Assembly (NCBI GenBank): GCA_041621405.1
Contig: JBFKAV010000103.1
Span: forward strand, 1-12,993
DNA from: JBFKAV01 sp041621405
GTDB taxonomy: Bacteria; Pseudomonadota; Alphaproteobacteria; Rhodobacterales; Rhodobacteraceae
Length of the DNA stretch: 12,993 nucleotides
Direction: 5' to 3'
The position numbers and the translations under genes are program-made. Under the pieces are notes generated by a model. That model was not told the origin of the DNA. It saw only the letters and a program-made list of their open reading frames with translations, and did no database searches. The number at the start of each line of letters is the position of its first letter. The first letter of the stretch is position 1. Positions 6,933-12,993 of the stretch are shown here, piece by piece.

Positions 6933-6964
6933 GGGCGGCCAGGGGTGAGCAGCGGGAACGGGCG

Positions 6965-7492
6965 ATGCTGGCATTCTTCACCAGCGAGGGGCGCGGCGCG
7001 ACCGACCGGCTTCTTGCCGACTTGGCCCTGCGGCTCGAGGCCGAGGGCGCGCGCCTTGCCGGCACGGTCCAGATCAACCTCGAACGCGCCGACGACGGGC
7101 GCTGCGACATGGAGCTGCGCATCCTCGGCAGCGACGAGACGGTGCGCATCAGCCAGAACCTCGGTCGCGGCGCCAGGGGCTGCCGGCTCGACACCGACGG
7201 GCTCGAGCGCGCGGTGGCGCTGGCCGAACGGGGGCTGCGGAGGCCGGCCGACCTGGTCATCGTCAACAAGTTCGGCAAGCACGAGGCCGAGGGCCGGGGG
7301 TTCCGTCCGCTGATCGCGATGGCGCTGGCCGAGGAGATCCCCGTGCTCACCGCCGTCAACCGCTCGAACCTTGATGCCTTCCTCGCCTTCACCGGCGGCA
7401 TCGCCGAGGTGCTGCCGGCCGAACTCGCGCCGCTCTCCGCCTGGTGCCACCGGGCGATCGCCGCGCCCGGACTGCGCTCGGCTGGCTCCTAG
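6965..7492 (+). CDS. DUF2478 protein, molybdenum-associated NTPase-like
   Basis: This 175-residue soluble protein begins MLAFFTSEGRGATDRLLADL. It has the DUF2478 pattern: an N-terminal 'AxxxG.g...D.lLa.la..L...G..laG.vQ' block, CDMELRILG with SQNLGRGARGCRLD in the middle, and the most diagnostic segment ADLVIVNKFGKHEAEGRGFR at about residues 95-114, followed by EIPVLTAVN. The family tends to occur beside molybdate transport and molybdoenzyme genes and looks like a degenerate P-loop NTPase; I see no standard Walker A GKT/GKS motif. C47, C73 and C161-H162 are possible metal or thiol positions. It is divergent from fdhD and convergent with the FDH operon, and its TAG shares the palindrome CTAG with the stop of the small gene on the other strand. 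Biochemical function is unknown. Confidence 0.8.
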   Translation: MLAFFTSEGRGATDRLLADLALRLEAEGARLAGTVQINLERADDGRCDMELRILGSDETVRISQNLGRGARGCRLDTDGLERAVALAERGLRRPADLVIVNKFGKHEAEGRGFRPLIAMALAEEIPVLTAVNRSNLDAFLAFTGGIAEVLPAELAPLSAWCHRAIAAPGLRSAGS

Positions 7493-7620
7493 CCCCCGAG
7501 CCGCACGCTCTCCGGCGACGATTGGCGTTCCTGCGACGAGAACCCGATCCGGTCGAGCGCGTAGTCGGCGGCGAAAGCGGATAGGATCGTCACGGCGAAG
7601 GCAAGGAACATCACGCGCAT
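7489..7620 (-). CDS. Small 43-residue single-helix membrane or secreted protein, last gene of FDH operon
   Basis: A 43-codon frame runs from ATG 7620 to TAG 7489-7491. The start is 6 bases after the WD40-cytochrome c stop. A purine-rich site (CGGAGTGAGAAAAG) lies directly before the ATG; its GGAG is about 10 bases upstream, longer than the usual spacing. The product starts MRVMFLAFAVTILSAFAADY, a hydrophobic stretch at about residues 3-18, and then a polar tail with LDRIGFSSQERQSS and VRLGG. It could be a membrane-anchored small protein with a periplasmic tail, or a secreted peptide cut after SAFA. I recall similar tiny proteins annotated as hypothetical in Rhodobacterales, but cannot verify that here. 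Tight coupling to fdh genes suggests a small FDH subunit or assembly aid; that is inference. Confidence 0.65.
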   Translation of the reverse strand: MRVMFLAFAVTILSAFAADYALDRIGFSSQERQSSPESVRLGG

Positions 7621-7626
7621 CTTTTC

Positions 7627-8943
7627 TCACTCCGTTTCTTCGCGATCGGTCTCGCGCTTGAGGAAAGCGATCAGGTCGGCCCGGTCCTCCGGCGAGGCGA
7701 TCTGCTGCATCGGCATCTTGCTGCCCGGGGTCACGTGGTCGGGGCCGAGCTCGAACAGCTGGTCGATGGTCTCCTCCGACCACACGATCCGGCTGCCGCT
7801 CAGGGCCGGCGAGTAGGCATAACCTGCCAGCGTGCCGGCGCGGCGGCCGAACACGCCGTAAAGCGAGGGCCCGGCCCGGCGCTCGCCGTCGGCGCCGAGC
7901 GAGTGGCAGATCGAGCATTTCCGCAGGAACTGACGCTCGCCGTTCGACACCTCGGCCGGGTCGGTGTGGAACCGACGCCGCAACTCCGCCAGCCGCGGCT
8001 GGCTGTCGGTGGCGTCGAGCGGCCAGAGATAGGCCTCGTCGGCGATGCCGCCGGCGACGATGCCACCGCCGTCGCCATCGAAGGCCAGCGCCCAGATCGG
8101 GCCGTTCACGGCGGCGCGGAAATCGTGCTCGATGCGCCAGTCGCCGGTCTCGACCACCATGATGTAGCCCTCGCCGTCGCTGATCGCGAGCCGGCCGCCG
8201 TCGGGCGACCGCGCCAGCGCCAGGATCGGCCGGCGGTCGCCGCTCAGATCGGCAAGCTCCGCGCCGGTCGCGATGTCGAGCACCCTGACGCCGCCGTCGA
8301 GCGCGCCGTAGGCGAGCCAGCCGGCCGCCTCGTCGAGCGCCAGGACGTTCACCCCGAAGCCGTGGCTCGCCATGCGGCGGAGCGGCCGGCGGTCGGCCGC
8401 GTCCCACTCGATCACCGTGCCGTCGTAGCCGGCGGTGTAGAGCACGGCGCCGCCCTTGGCCCAGACCACGTCGTTCACGCTGCCCTGGTGCTCCTCGAGC
8501 ACCGCCAGCACCTCGCCGGTCTCGGTCCGCCAGAGCCGCACCGTGCCGTCCCAGCTGGCCGAGGCGATGATGCTGCCGTCGGGGCTCGGTGCGACCGCCA
8601 TGACCTTGCCCTGGTGCCCCTCCATGCGCCGAATCGCCTTTCCGGTGGCGAGGTCCCACAGGATCATCGCGAAATCGTCGCCGCCCGACACCGCCCGGTC
8701 GCCGGGCAGGAAGGCGGCTGCGTTCACCGCCGCGTTGTGGCCCTCGAGCCAGACCGGCGCCGCGTCGCCCCGCCAGAACCCGACCGCGTAGTCGAAGCTC
8801 GCGGTCAGGAGCTGCGAGCCATCGGCCGAGACCGCCACATCCATCACCGGGCCGCCGTGGCCGTCGAAGGCGCGGAAGCCCTCGGCCTCGGCCGCCGCCG
8901 CCGTCGCCAGCAATGCCGGCAGGATCAGCGCCGCGCCCCGCAT
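7627..8943 (-). CDS. Secreted WD40 beta-propeller fused to a C-terminal cytochrome c domain
   Basis: This 438-residue protein begins 4 bases after the gamma-subunit stop. Residues 1-18 are a Sec signal (MRGAALILPALLATAAAA), so it is periplasmic. Seven WD40-like repeats, spaced about 42 residues apart, start near 25, 67, 107, 149, 191, 233 and 275; the clearest read GHQGKVMAVAPSPDGS...WDGTVRLW. A class I cytochrome c domain follows, with the heme site CSICH at C343-H347, AGPSLYGVFGRRAG at about 357-370, GYAYSPAL, and the distal ligand region TPGSKMPMQ (M410 or M412). It ends in RADLIAFLKRETD. It probably moves electrons in the periplasm and is anchored to a partner through the propeller. Its place in the FDH operon points to FDH or its quinol/cytochrome partner; the actual acceptor is unknown. 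Part of the CxxCH and propeller logic is known; the FDH link is inferred. Confidence 0.92.
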   Translation of the reverse strand: MRGAALILPALLATAAAAEAEGFRAFDGHGGPVMDVAVSADGSQLLTASFDYAVGFWRGDAAPVWLEGHNAAVNAAAFLPGDRAVSGGDDFAMILWDLATGKAIRRMEGHQGKVMAVAPSPDGSIIASASWDGTVRLWRTETGEVLAVLEEHQGSVNDVVWAKGGAVLYTAGYDGTVIEWDAADRRPLRRMASHGFGVNVLALDEAAGWLAYGALDGGVRVLDIATGAELADLSGDRRPILALARSPDGGRLAISDGEGYIMVVETGDWRIEHDFRAAVNGPIWALAFDGDGGGIVAGGIADEAYLWPLDATDSQPRLAELRRRFHTDPAEVSNGERQFLRKCSICHSLGADGERRAGPSLYGVFGRRAGTLAGYAYSPALSGSRIVWSEETIDQLFELGPDHVTPGSKMPMQQIASPEDRADLIAFLKRETDREETE

Positions 8944-8947
8944 CGGC

Positions 8948-10153
8948 CTATTCGGCTGGCGTCGCCGCCGCGCGCTTGTCGGCGGCCTGCTTCGCCTCGA
9001 CCTCCTCGACCCAGAGGCTGTGGTGCTCCCTGGCCCAGTTCAGGTCCACTTCGCCGTCACCCATGGCGTCGAAGGCGCCCTGCATGCCGAGCGTGCCGAT
9101 GTAGATGTGCGCGATGATGATCCCCATCAGCACGAAGGCGACGATCGCGTGCCAGAGCTGCGCGTATTGCATCTCCTCGTGCGGCGCGAGCTGGGTCGGG
9201 AACGGCTCCATCCCGAGAAGCCCCGGCACCCCGAAGTCGTTGAGCTTGGCGAAGGTCGCGGCGAACATCGGCAACTCGAAGGGGAACAGGAGCGACAGCC
9301 CGGTCGCCGCGATCGATCCGCCGAGCAGGATCACCGACCAGAAGATGAGCTTCTGGCCGGCATTGAACTTCTTCGCCGGCGGGTGGGCCTTGCCGATGAT
9401 GCCGCCGCCCTTGGCGAACCAGACCAGATCGGTGCGGTTCGGCAGGTTGTGCAGGACCCAGAACAGGAACACGAGGACCAGCCCCGCGATGAAGGCCCAA
9501 CTGAAGTTGTTGTGCACCCACTTGGAATAGCCGGCGAGCATGGCGTAGGCCTCCCTGCCCATCAAGGGGATCAGCCCCATGCGGCCGAAGAGCGTGATCA
9601 GGCCGGTGATCCCGAGGAGGATGAACGAACCCGCCAGCAGCCAGTGCGCGAAACGCTCGATCGCGTTGAAGCGCAGAATCTTCCTGCCGGCGAAGCCGTG
9701 CTCGATCCGGATCCGGCCGCGAAGCAGGTAGAACACCGCGAGGAACCCGATCACCGCCAGCAGCCCGTAGCCGCCGTAGGTGGCCAGCGGCCCCTCGCGT
9801 ACCTCGCGCCACCACATGCCGCCGTCCTGCATCAGCACCCGCGCCGGCGGTCCGCCGGCCGAGACGCGGACGTCGGCGGTGCCGAAGCGCAGCGCCTCCC
9901 AGACCTCGGCGTCTGAAACGCCGCCGAGGGTGCCGAGCTGGCCGCTGATGTCGGCCGCCCGGTCGGCCGCGGTGCCGAAGTCGCGCGGCTCGCGCGCCGG
10001 GCCCTCGCCCGCCTGCCGGGCCAGGATGTCCTCCAGGGTCTGCCGCGGCACCACCGCGCCGGCCTCCGGCGCCTCTCCGGTCTGCGCCATGGCCGCGAGC
10101 GATCCGGCGAAGATCAGCGCAAGCGCCAGCGATATCCGTGTCAGGAAGGTCAT
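8948..10153 (-). CDS. fdoI: Formate dehydrogenase gamma subunit (cytochrome b556 type)
   Basis: This 401-residue membrane subunit passes electrons from the beta-subunit clusters through two b hemes to quinone. ATG 10153 is set by GGTGGAG at 10160-10166, six bases away, and gives a signal-peptide N-terminus (MTFLTRISLALALIFAGSLA). The frame is open further upstream but has no support. Residues ~23-120 are a long polar, presumably periplasmic extension. Helices lie near 127-146, 170-190, 216-236, 267-288 and 333-353. Likely heme ligands are H170 (RFAHW), H214 (KWVHNN), H335 (LWHAI) and H349 (IAHIY); the last two are 14 apart, as I recall for E. coli FdnI. FdnI is ~217 residues, so this is a longer subtype. 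Its C-terminus (EVEAKQAADKRAAA) is charged and cytoplasmic by the expected topology. Confidence 0.92.
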   Translation of the reverse strand: MTFLTRISLALALIFAGSLAAMAQTGEAPEAGAVVPRQTLEDILARQAGEGPAREPRDFGTAADRAADISGQLGTLGGVSDAEVWEALRFGTADVRVSAGGPPARVLMQDGGMWWREVREGPLATYGGYGLLAVIGFLAVFYLLRGRIRIEHGFAGRKILRFNAIERFAHWLLAGSFILLGITGLITLFGRMGLIPLMGREAYAMLAGYSKWVHNNFSWAFIAGLVLVFLFWVLHNLPNRTDLVWFAKGGGIIGKAHPPAKKFNAGQKLIFWSVILLGGSIAATGLSLLFPFELPMFAATFAKLNDFGVPGLLGMEPFPTQLAPHEEMQYAQLWHAIVAFVLMGIIIAHIYIGTLGMQGAFDAMGDGEVDLNWAREHHSLWVEEVEAKQAADKRAAATPAE

Positions 10154-10166
10154 CTGCTTCTCCACC
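10154..10166 (-). promoter_or_regulatory. Ribosome binding site fixing the gamma-subunit start
   Basis: On the minus strand GGTGGAG (10166-10160) stands six bases before ATG 10153. This settles the start at MTFLTRIS, which also yields a proper signal peptide, against the longer open frame reaching 10222. Confidence 0.6.
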
Positions 10167-10176
10167 CAGATGATTG

Positions 10177-10198
10177 GGGGCGAGCCATGGCCCGCCCC
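10177..10198 (-). repeat. Inverted repeat in the beta-gamma intergenic gap (proximal to gamma)
   Basis: GGGGCG/CGCCCC form a 6-bp stem, extended after one mismatch by GCC/GGC around a CATG loop. The hairpin lies 24 bases before the gamma ATG in the fdh transcript. No T-run follows. Candidate roles are mRNA processing/stabilisation or modulation of gamma translation; none is shown. Confidence 0.4.
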
Positions 10199-10228
10199 TT
10201 CAGCCTTGCCGCTAGGCGGCACAGGATC

Positions 10229-10250
10229 GGGGCGGCGCCGCGGCCGCCCC
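10229..10250 (-). repeat. Inverted repeat in the beta-gamma intergenic gap (proximal to beta)
   Basis: GGGGCGGC/GCCGCCCC form a perfect 8-bp stem around a 6-base loop, 18 bases after the beta stop. It is not followed by T residues, so full termination inside the operon is unlikely. With the neighbouring hairpin it fills most of the 114-base gap, the only sizeable gap within this operon. Confidence 0.45.
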
Positions 10251-10267
10251 GTCCGGTTCTCGAGACC

Positions 10268-10861
10268 TCATCCGCCCTTCTGGTCGTAGGCCGTGCCCCA
10301 GCCCCAGGCGCCCGAGCCGAAGCCGCGGGCGACGACGCGCTCGCGGTAGATCGCCGAGACGTCGTCGCCGTCGCCGGCGAGCAGCGCCTTGGTCGAGCAC
10401 ATCTCGGCGCAGATCGGCAGCTTGCCTTCGGCGATCCGGTTCCGGCCGTACTTCTGGAACTCGGCGTCGGACATGTCCTCCTCCGGGCCGCCGGCGCAGA
10501 AGGTGCACTTGTCCATCTTGCCGCGGGACCCGAAGTTGCCGGCCTGCGGATACTGCGGCGCCCCGAACGGGCAGGCATAGAAGCAGTAGCCGCAGCCGAT
10601 GCAGAGGTCCTTGGAGTGCAGCACGATGCCGTCGGCCGTCTGGTAGAAGCAGTCCACCGGGCAGACCGCCATGCAGGGCGCGTCCGAGCAGTGCATGCAG
10701 GCCACCGAGATCGAGCGCTCACCGGGCTTGCCGTCCTGGATCGTCACCACCCGGCGCCGGTTGATGCCCCAGGGCACCTCGTGCTCGTTCTTGCAGGCCG
10801 TGACGCAGGCGTTGCACTCGATGCAGCGCTCGGCGTCGCAGAGGAACTTCGCTCTAGCCAT
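10268..10861 (-). CDS. fdoH: Formate dehydrogenase beta subunit, four [4Fe-4S] ferredoxin
   Basis: This 197-residue electron-transfer subunit has exactly the Cys set for four [4Fe-4S] clusters: C13/16/19/23 (CIECNACVTAC), C55/58/63/67 (CMHCSDAPCMAVC), C87/90/93/97 (CIGCGYCFYAC), and C119/122/151/155 (CTFC...CAEMC). C8 and C71 are extra. It matches FDH3-type beta subunits. E. coli FdnH is about 294 residues and ends in a membrane helix; no such helix exists here, so this subunit must bind the gamma subunit by surface contact only. ATG 10861 has a strong site, GGGAGGA at 10869-10875. An ATG at 10868 is out of frame. The alpha stop is 14 bases upstream, and a 114-base gap separates it from gamma. 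Confidence 0.95.
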   Translation of the reverse strand: MARAKFLCDAERCIECNACVTACKNEHEVPWGINRRRVVTIQDGKPGERSISVACMHCSDAPCMAVCPVDCFYQTADGIVLHSKDLCIGCGYCFYACPFGAPQYPQAGNFGSRGKMDKCTFCAGGPEEDMSDAEFQKYGRNRIAEGKLPICAEMCSTKALLAGDGDDVSAIYRERVVARGFGSGAWGWGTAYDQKGG

Positions 10862-10878
10862 CTTTCATTCCTCCCTTA
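10862..10878 (-). promoter_or_regulatory. Strong ribosome binding site of the beta subunit overlapping the alpha stop
   Basis: Minus strand TAAGGGAGGAATG: the alpha-subunit TAA runs straight into GGGAGGA, 7 bases before ATG 10861. The arrangement suits reinitiation by ribosomes finishing alpha and so balanced alpha:beta synthesis. Confidence 0.6.
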
Positions 10879-12993
10879 CGCAGCCGTGATCTTGCAGAGC
10901 GTGGCCTTGGTCTCCTGCATCTGGGTGACCGAGTCGTAGCCATAGGTCTGCGCGGTGTTGGATGCCTCCCCGAGGACGTATGGATCCGCCCCCGGTGGAT
11001 ACTTGTGCCTCTGATCCTCGCCCTGGAACCAGCCGCCGAAGTGGAACGGCATGAAGGCGACGCCGGGGGCCACCCGCTCGGTGATGAGCGCCTTGACCAG
11101 CACCCTGCCCTTCTCCGGGCCTTCGACCCAGACCTGGGCGCCGTCGCGGACCCCGAGGTTGTTGGCGTCCCTCGGGTTGACCTCGACGAACATGTTCTGC
11201 TGGAGCTCGGCCAGCCACGGGTTCGACCGCGACTCGTCGCCACCACCCTCGTACTCGACCAGTCGGCCCGAGGTGAGGATCATCGGATACTCCTGGCTGA
11301 AGTCGTTCTGTTGGATCGACGCGTACATCGTCGGCACCCGCCAGAACTTCTTGTCCTCGTAGGTCGGATAGTCGGCCACGAGGTCGCGCCGGTTGGAGTA
11401 GAGCGGCTCGCGGTGCAGCGGCACCGGGTCCGGGAAGGTCCAGACCACCGCGCGCGCCTTGGCGTTGCCGTAGGGCGCGCAGCCGTGCTTGATCGCCACC
11501 CGCTGGATGCCGCCCGAAAGGTCGGTCTTCCAGTTGGCGGTCGGACCGCCCACCGCCTCGATGGCGGTGCGCTCCGCGTCGGTCAGGTCGGCGTCCCAGC
11601 CGAGGTCCATCAGCATCTGCATGGTGAACTCGGGATAGCCGTCCTGGATTTCCGAGCCGACCGGGTAGACGCCCTCGGCGAGGAGATTGTCGCCGTCGCG
11701 CTCCACGCCGAAGCGGGCACGGAAGCCCATGCCGCCCTCGGCCACCGGGACCGAGATGTCGTAGAGGTTGGGCGAGCCCGGATGGTTCATCTCGGGCGTG
11801 CCCCAACTCGGCCAGGGCAGGCCGTAGTAGTCGCCGTCCGCCGGACCGCCCACGGCACGCAGCGTGGTTTTGTCGAACGTGTGCTGGTTCTCCATGTGGA
11901 GCCGCATCCGCTCGGGCGACTGGCCGGTATAGCCGATCGTCCACATGCCGCGGTTGAACTCCCGCGTCAGGTCCTCGATCAGCGGCTCCGGCCCGCGGTC
12001 GGTCTGGTTTACCTCGATGTTGCGGAACATCCGGTCGGCGAAGCCGAACTTCTCGGCGAACATCGCCATGATGTTCTGGTCCGGCCGGCTCTCGAAGACC
12101 GGCTCCACCACCCTCTCGCGCCATTGCAGCGAGCGGTTCGAGGCGGTGACCGAGCCGTAGGTCTCGAACTGGGTCGCCGCCGGCAGCAGATAGACGCCGT
12201 CGGTGCGGTCGTTCATCACCGCCGTCATCGTCGGGTAGGGGTCGATCACGACCAGCAGGTCGAGCTTCTCCATCGCCGTCTTCATCTCCGGCAGGCGGGT
12301 CTGCGAGTTCGGCGCATGGCCCCAGAACACCATCGCCCGGGTGTTGTCGGGCTGATCGAGGTTCTCCTTGGCCTCCAGCACGCCGTCGATCCAGCGCGAG
12401 ACCGGGATCCCGGTCTCGTTGATCATCATCCGGTCCTTGCCGTCGGCGCCGGCGCCCGGCATCACCGCGAAGCGGCCGCGCAGCCAGTCGAGGTCCTCTT
12501 CCCAGACCCGCGCCCAGTGCGCCCAGGAGCCGTCTGCCAGTCCGTAGTAGCCCGGCAGCGTGTCGGCCAGGACGCCGAGGTCGGTGGCGCCCTGCACGTT
12601 GTCATGGCCGCGGAAGATGTTGGTGCCGCCGCCGGCCCGGCCCATGTTGCCGAGCGCAAGCTGCAGCACGCAGTAGGCCCGGGTGTTGTTGTTGCCGTTG
12701 GTGTGCTGGGTGCCGCCCATGCACCAGATCACGGTGGCCGGGCGGTTGTTGGCGAGCGTGCGCGCCACCCGCTCGAGCTGGCTACCGGGCACGCCGGTCA
12801 CCCGCTCGGTCTCCGCGGGGGTCCACTTCTTCACCTCGTCGCGGATCTGGTCCATGCCCCAGACCCGGGTGCGGATGAACTCCTTGTCCTCCCAGCCGTT
12901 CTCGAAGATGTGCCAGAGGATGCCCCAGATCAGCGCCACGTCGGAACCGGGCCGCAGCCGCACGTATTCGTCGGCATGGGCCGCGGTGCGCGT
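10876..12993 (-). CDS. fdoG: Formate dehydrogenase alpha (catalytic) subunit, C-terminal 705 residues; 5' end outside window
   Basis: The frame is open from the window edge (TRTAAHADEYVRLRPGSD) to TAA at 10876-10878. It belongs to the DMSO-reductase superfamily of bis-MGD enzymes. Visible landmarks are LRPGSDVALIWGILWHIFENGW, CMGGTQHTNGNNNTRAYCVL, LALGNMGRAGGGTNIFRGHDNVQGATDLG (an FDH-typical block), VFWGHAPNSQT, and the C-terminal dinucleotide-binding domain from about YPMILTSGRLVEY, through NPRDANNLGVRDGAQVWV, to APGVAFMPFHFGGW near the end. The N-terminal [4Fe-4S] site, the catalytic Cys/Sec and any Tat signal are outside the window, so selenium use and export cannot be judged. It oxidises formate to CO2, passing electrons to beta. 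The beta, gamma and fdhD neighbours fix this as FDH rather than another molybdoenzyme. Confidence 0.95.
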   Translation of the reverse strand, partial: TRTAAHADEYVRLRPGSDVALIWGILWHIFENGWEDKEFIRTRVWGMDQIRDEVKKWTPAETERVTGVPGSQLERVARTLANNRPATVIWCMGGTQHTNGNNNTRAYCVLQLALGNMGRAGGGTNIFRGHDNVQGATDLGVLADTLPGYYGLADGSWAHWARVWEEDLDWLRGRFAVMPGAGADGKDRMMINETGIPVSRWIDGVLEAKENLDQPDNTRAMVFWGHAPNSQTRLPEMKTAMEKLDLLVVIDPYPTMTAVMNDRTDGVYLLPAATQFETYGSVTASNRSLQWRERVVEPVFESRPDQNIMAMFAEKFGFADRMFRNIEVNQTDRGPEPLIEDLTREFNRGMWTIGYTGQSPERMRLHMENQHTFDKTTLRAVGGPADGDYYGLPWPSWGTPEMNHPGSPNLYDISVPVAEGGMGFRARFGVERDGDNLLAEGVYPVGSEIQDGYPEFTMQMLMDLGWDADLTDAERTAIEAVGGPTANWKTDLSGGIQRVAIKHGCAPYGNAKARAVVWTFPDPVPLHREPLYSNRRDLVADYPTYEDKKFWRVPTMYASIQQNDFSQEYPMILTSGRLVEYEGGGDESRSNPWLAELQQNMFVEVNPRDANNLGVRDGAQVWVEGPEKGRVLVKALITERVAPGVAFMPFHFGGWFQGEDQRHKYPPGADPYVLGEASNTAQTYGYDSVTQMQETKATLCKITAA

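Noticed and set aside
6879..6964. ModE operator or Moco riboswitch ahead of fdhD
   Set aside because: The gap is only 86 bases and holds neither a TATAT-type inverted repeat nor room for a Moco riboswitch fold.
5040..7313. Long plus-strand frame of 757 codons opposite mobB, mobA and fdhD
   Set aside because: Composition is Arg/Pro/Ala/His-rich with no domain pattern, and it is antisense to three well-recognised genes. It is a typical open frame produced by high GC content.
6875..8659. Long minus-strand frame of 594 codons across the WD40-cytochrome c gene and DUF2478
   Set aside because: Low-complexity Arg/Gly-rich translation in a shifted phase of the WD40 gene, spanning the end of a convergent gene; no family resemblance.
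9020..9916. 298-codon plus-strand frame opposite the gamma subunit
   Set aside because: His/Glu/Arg-rich mirror of membrane-helix codons; no start signal or domain.
1..12993. CRISPR arrays, tRNA/rRNA genes, transposases or attachment sites
   Set aside because: I saw no regularly spaced direct repeats, no tRNA-like cloverleaf sequence, no transposase or integrase motif and no terminal repeats framing any block.

Overview
The window is GC-rich (roughly 70% by eye) and gene-dense, with heavy third-position G/C codon use. It looks like an alphaproteobacterial chromosome, most likely Rhodobacterales/Rhodobacteraceae. That placement rests on the gene types and codon bias, not on a phylogenetic marker. 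Two unrelated blocks meet near position 2.4 kb: the tail of a hydantoinase/oxoprolinase-type catabolic operon, and a formate dehydrogenase (FDH) plus molybdenum-cofactor maturation island.

Layout. (1) 1-2349, plus strand: the end of a HyuA-type subunit, a DUF1801 protein and a complete HyuB-type subunit, all joined by 4-base start/stop overlaps. (2) 2350-2561: a 212-base gap with two inverted repeats. (3) 2562-2816, plus strand: a TusA-like sulfur carrier, convergent with and overlapping moeA. (4) 6878 down to 2795, minus strand: a five-gene operon in the order fdhD, mobA, mobB, an uncharacterised RNase H-fold-like (DUF429-like) gene, moeA. Every junction overlaps (8, 4, 4 and 13 bases). (5) 6879-6964: a short divergent promoter region. 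(6) 6965-7492, plus strand: a DUF2478 protein. (7) 12993 down to 7489, minus strand: the FDH structural operon, in the order alpha (5' end outside the window), beta, gamma (cytochrome b), a secreted WD40-cytochrome c fusion, and a 43-residue single-helix protein too short for usual gene callers.

How it fits together. The alpha subunit (molybdenum/tungsten bis-MGD), beta subunit (four [4Fe-4S] clusters) and gamma subunit (membrane di-heme cytochrome b) form a respiratory formate dehydrogenase. The divergent operon supplies what alpha needs: MoeA inserts molybdenum, MobA attaches GMP to make MGD, MobB assists, and FdhD delivers sulfur to the cofactor before insertion. The TusA-like protein is a plausible sulfur donor. 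The WD40-cytochrome c fusion and the 43-residue protein follow the gamma gene within 4-6 bases and are the least explained parts. They could be an extra periplasmic electron exit or docking module, plus a small membrane subunit, of this FDH. The DUF429-like gene inside the Moco operon is the other good candidate for new biology.
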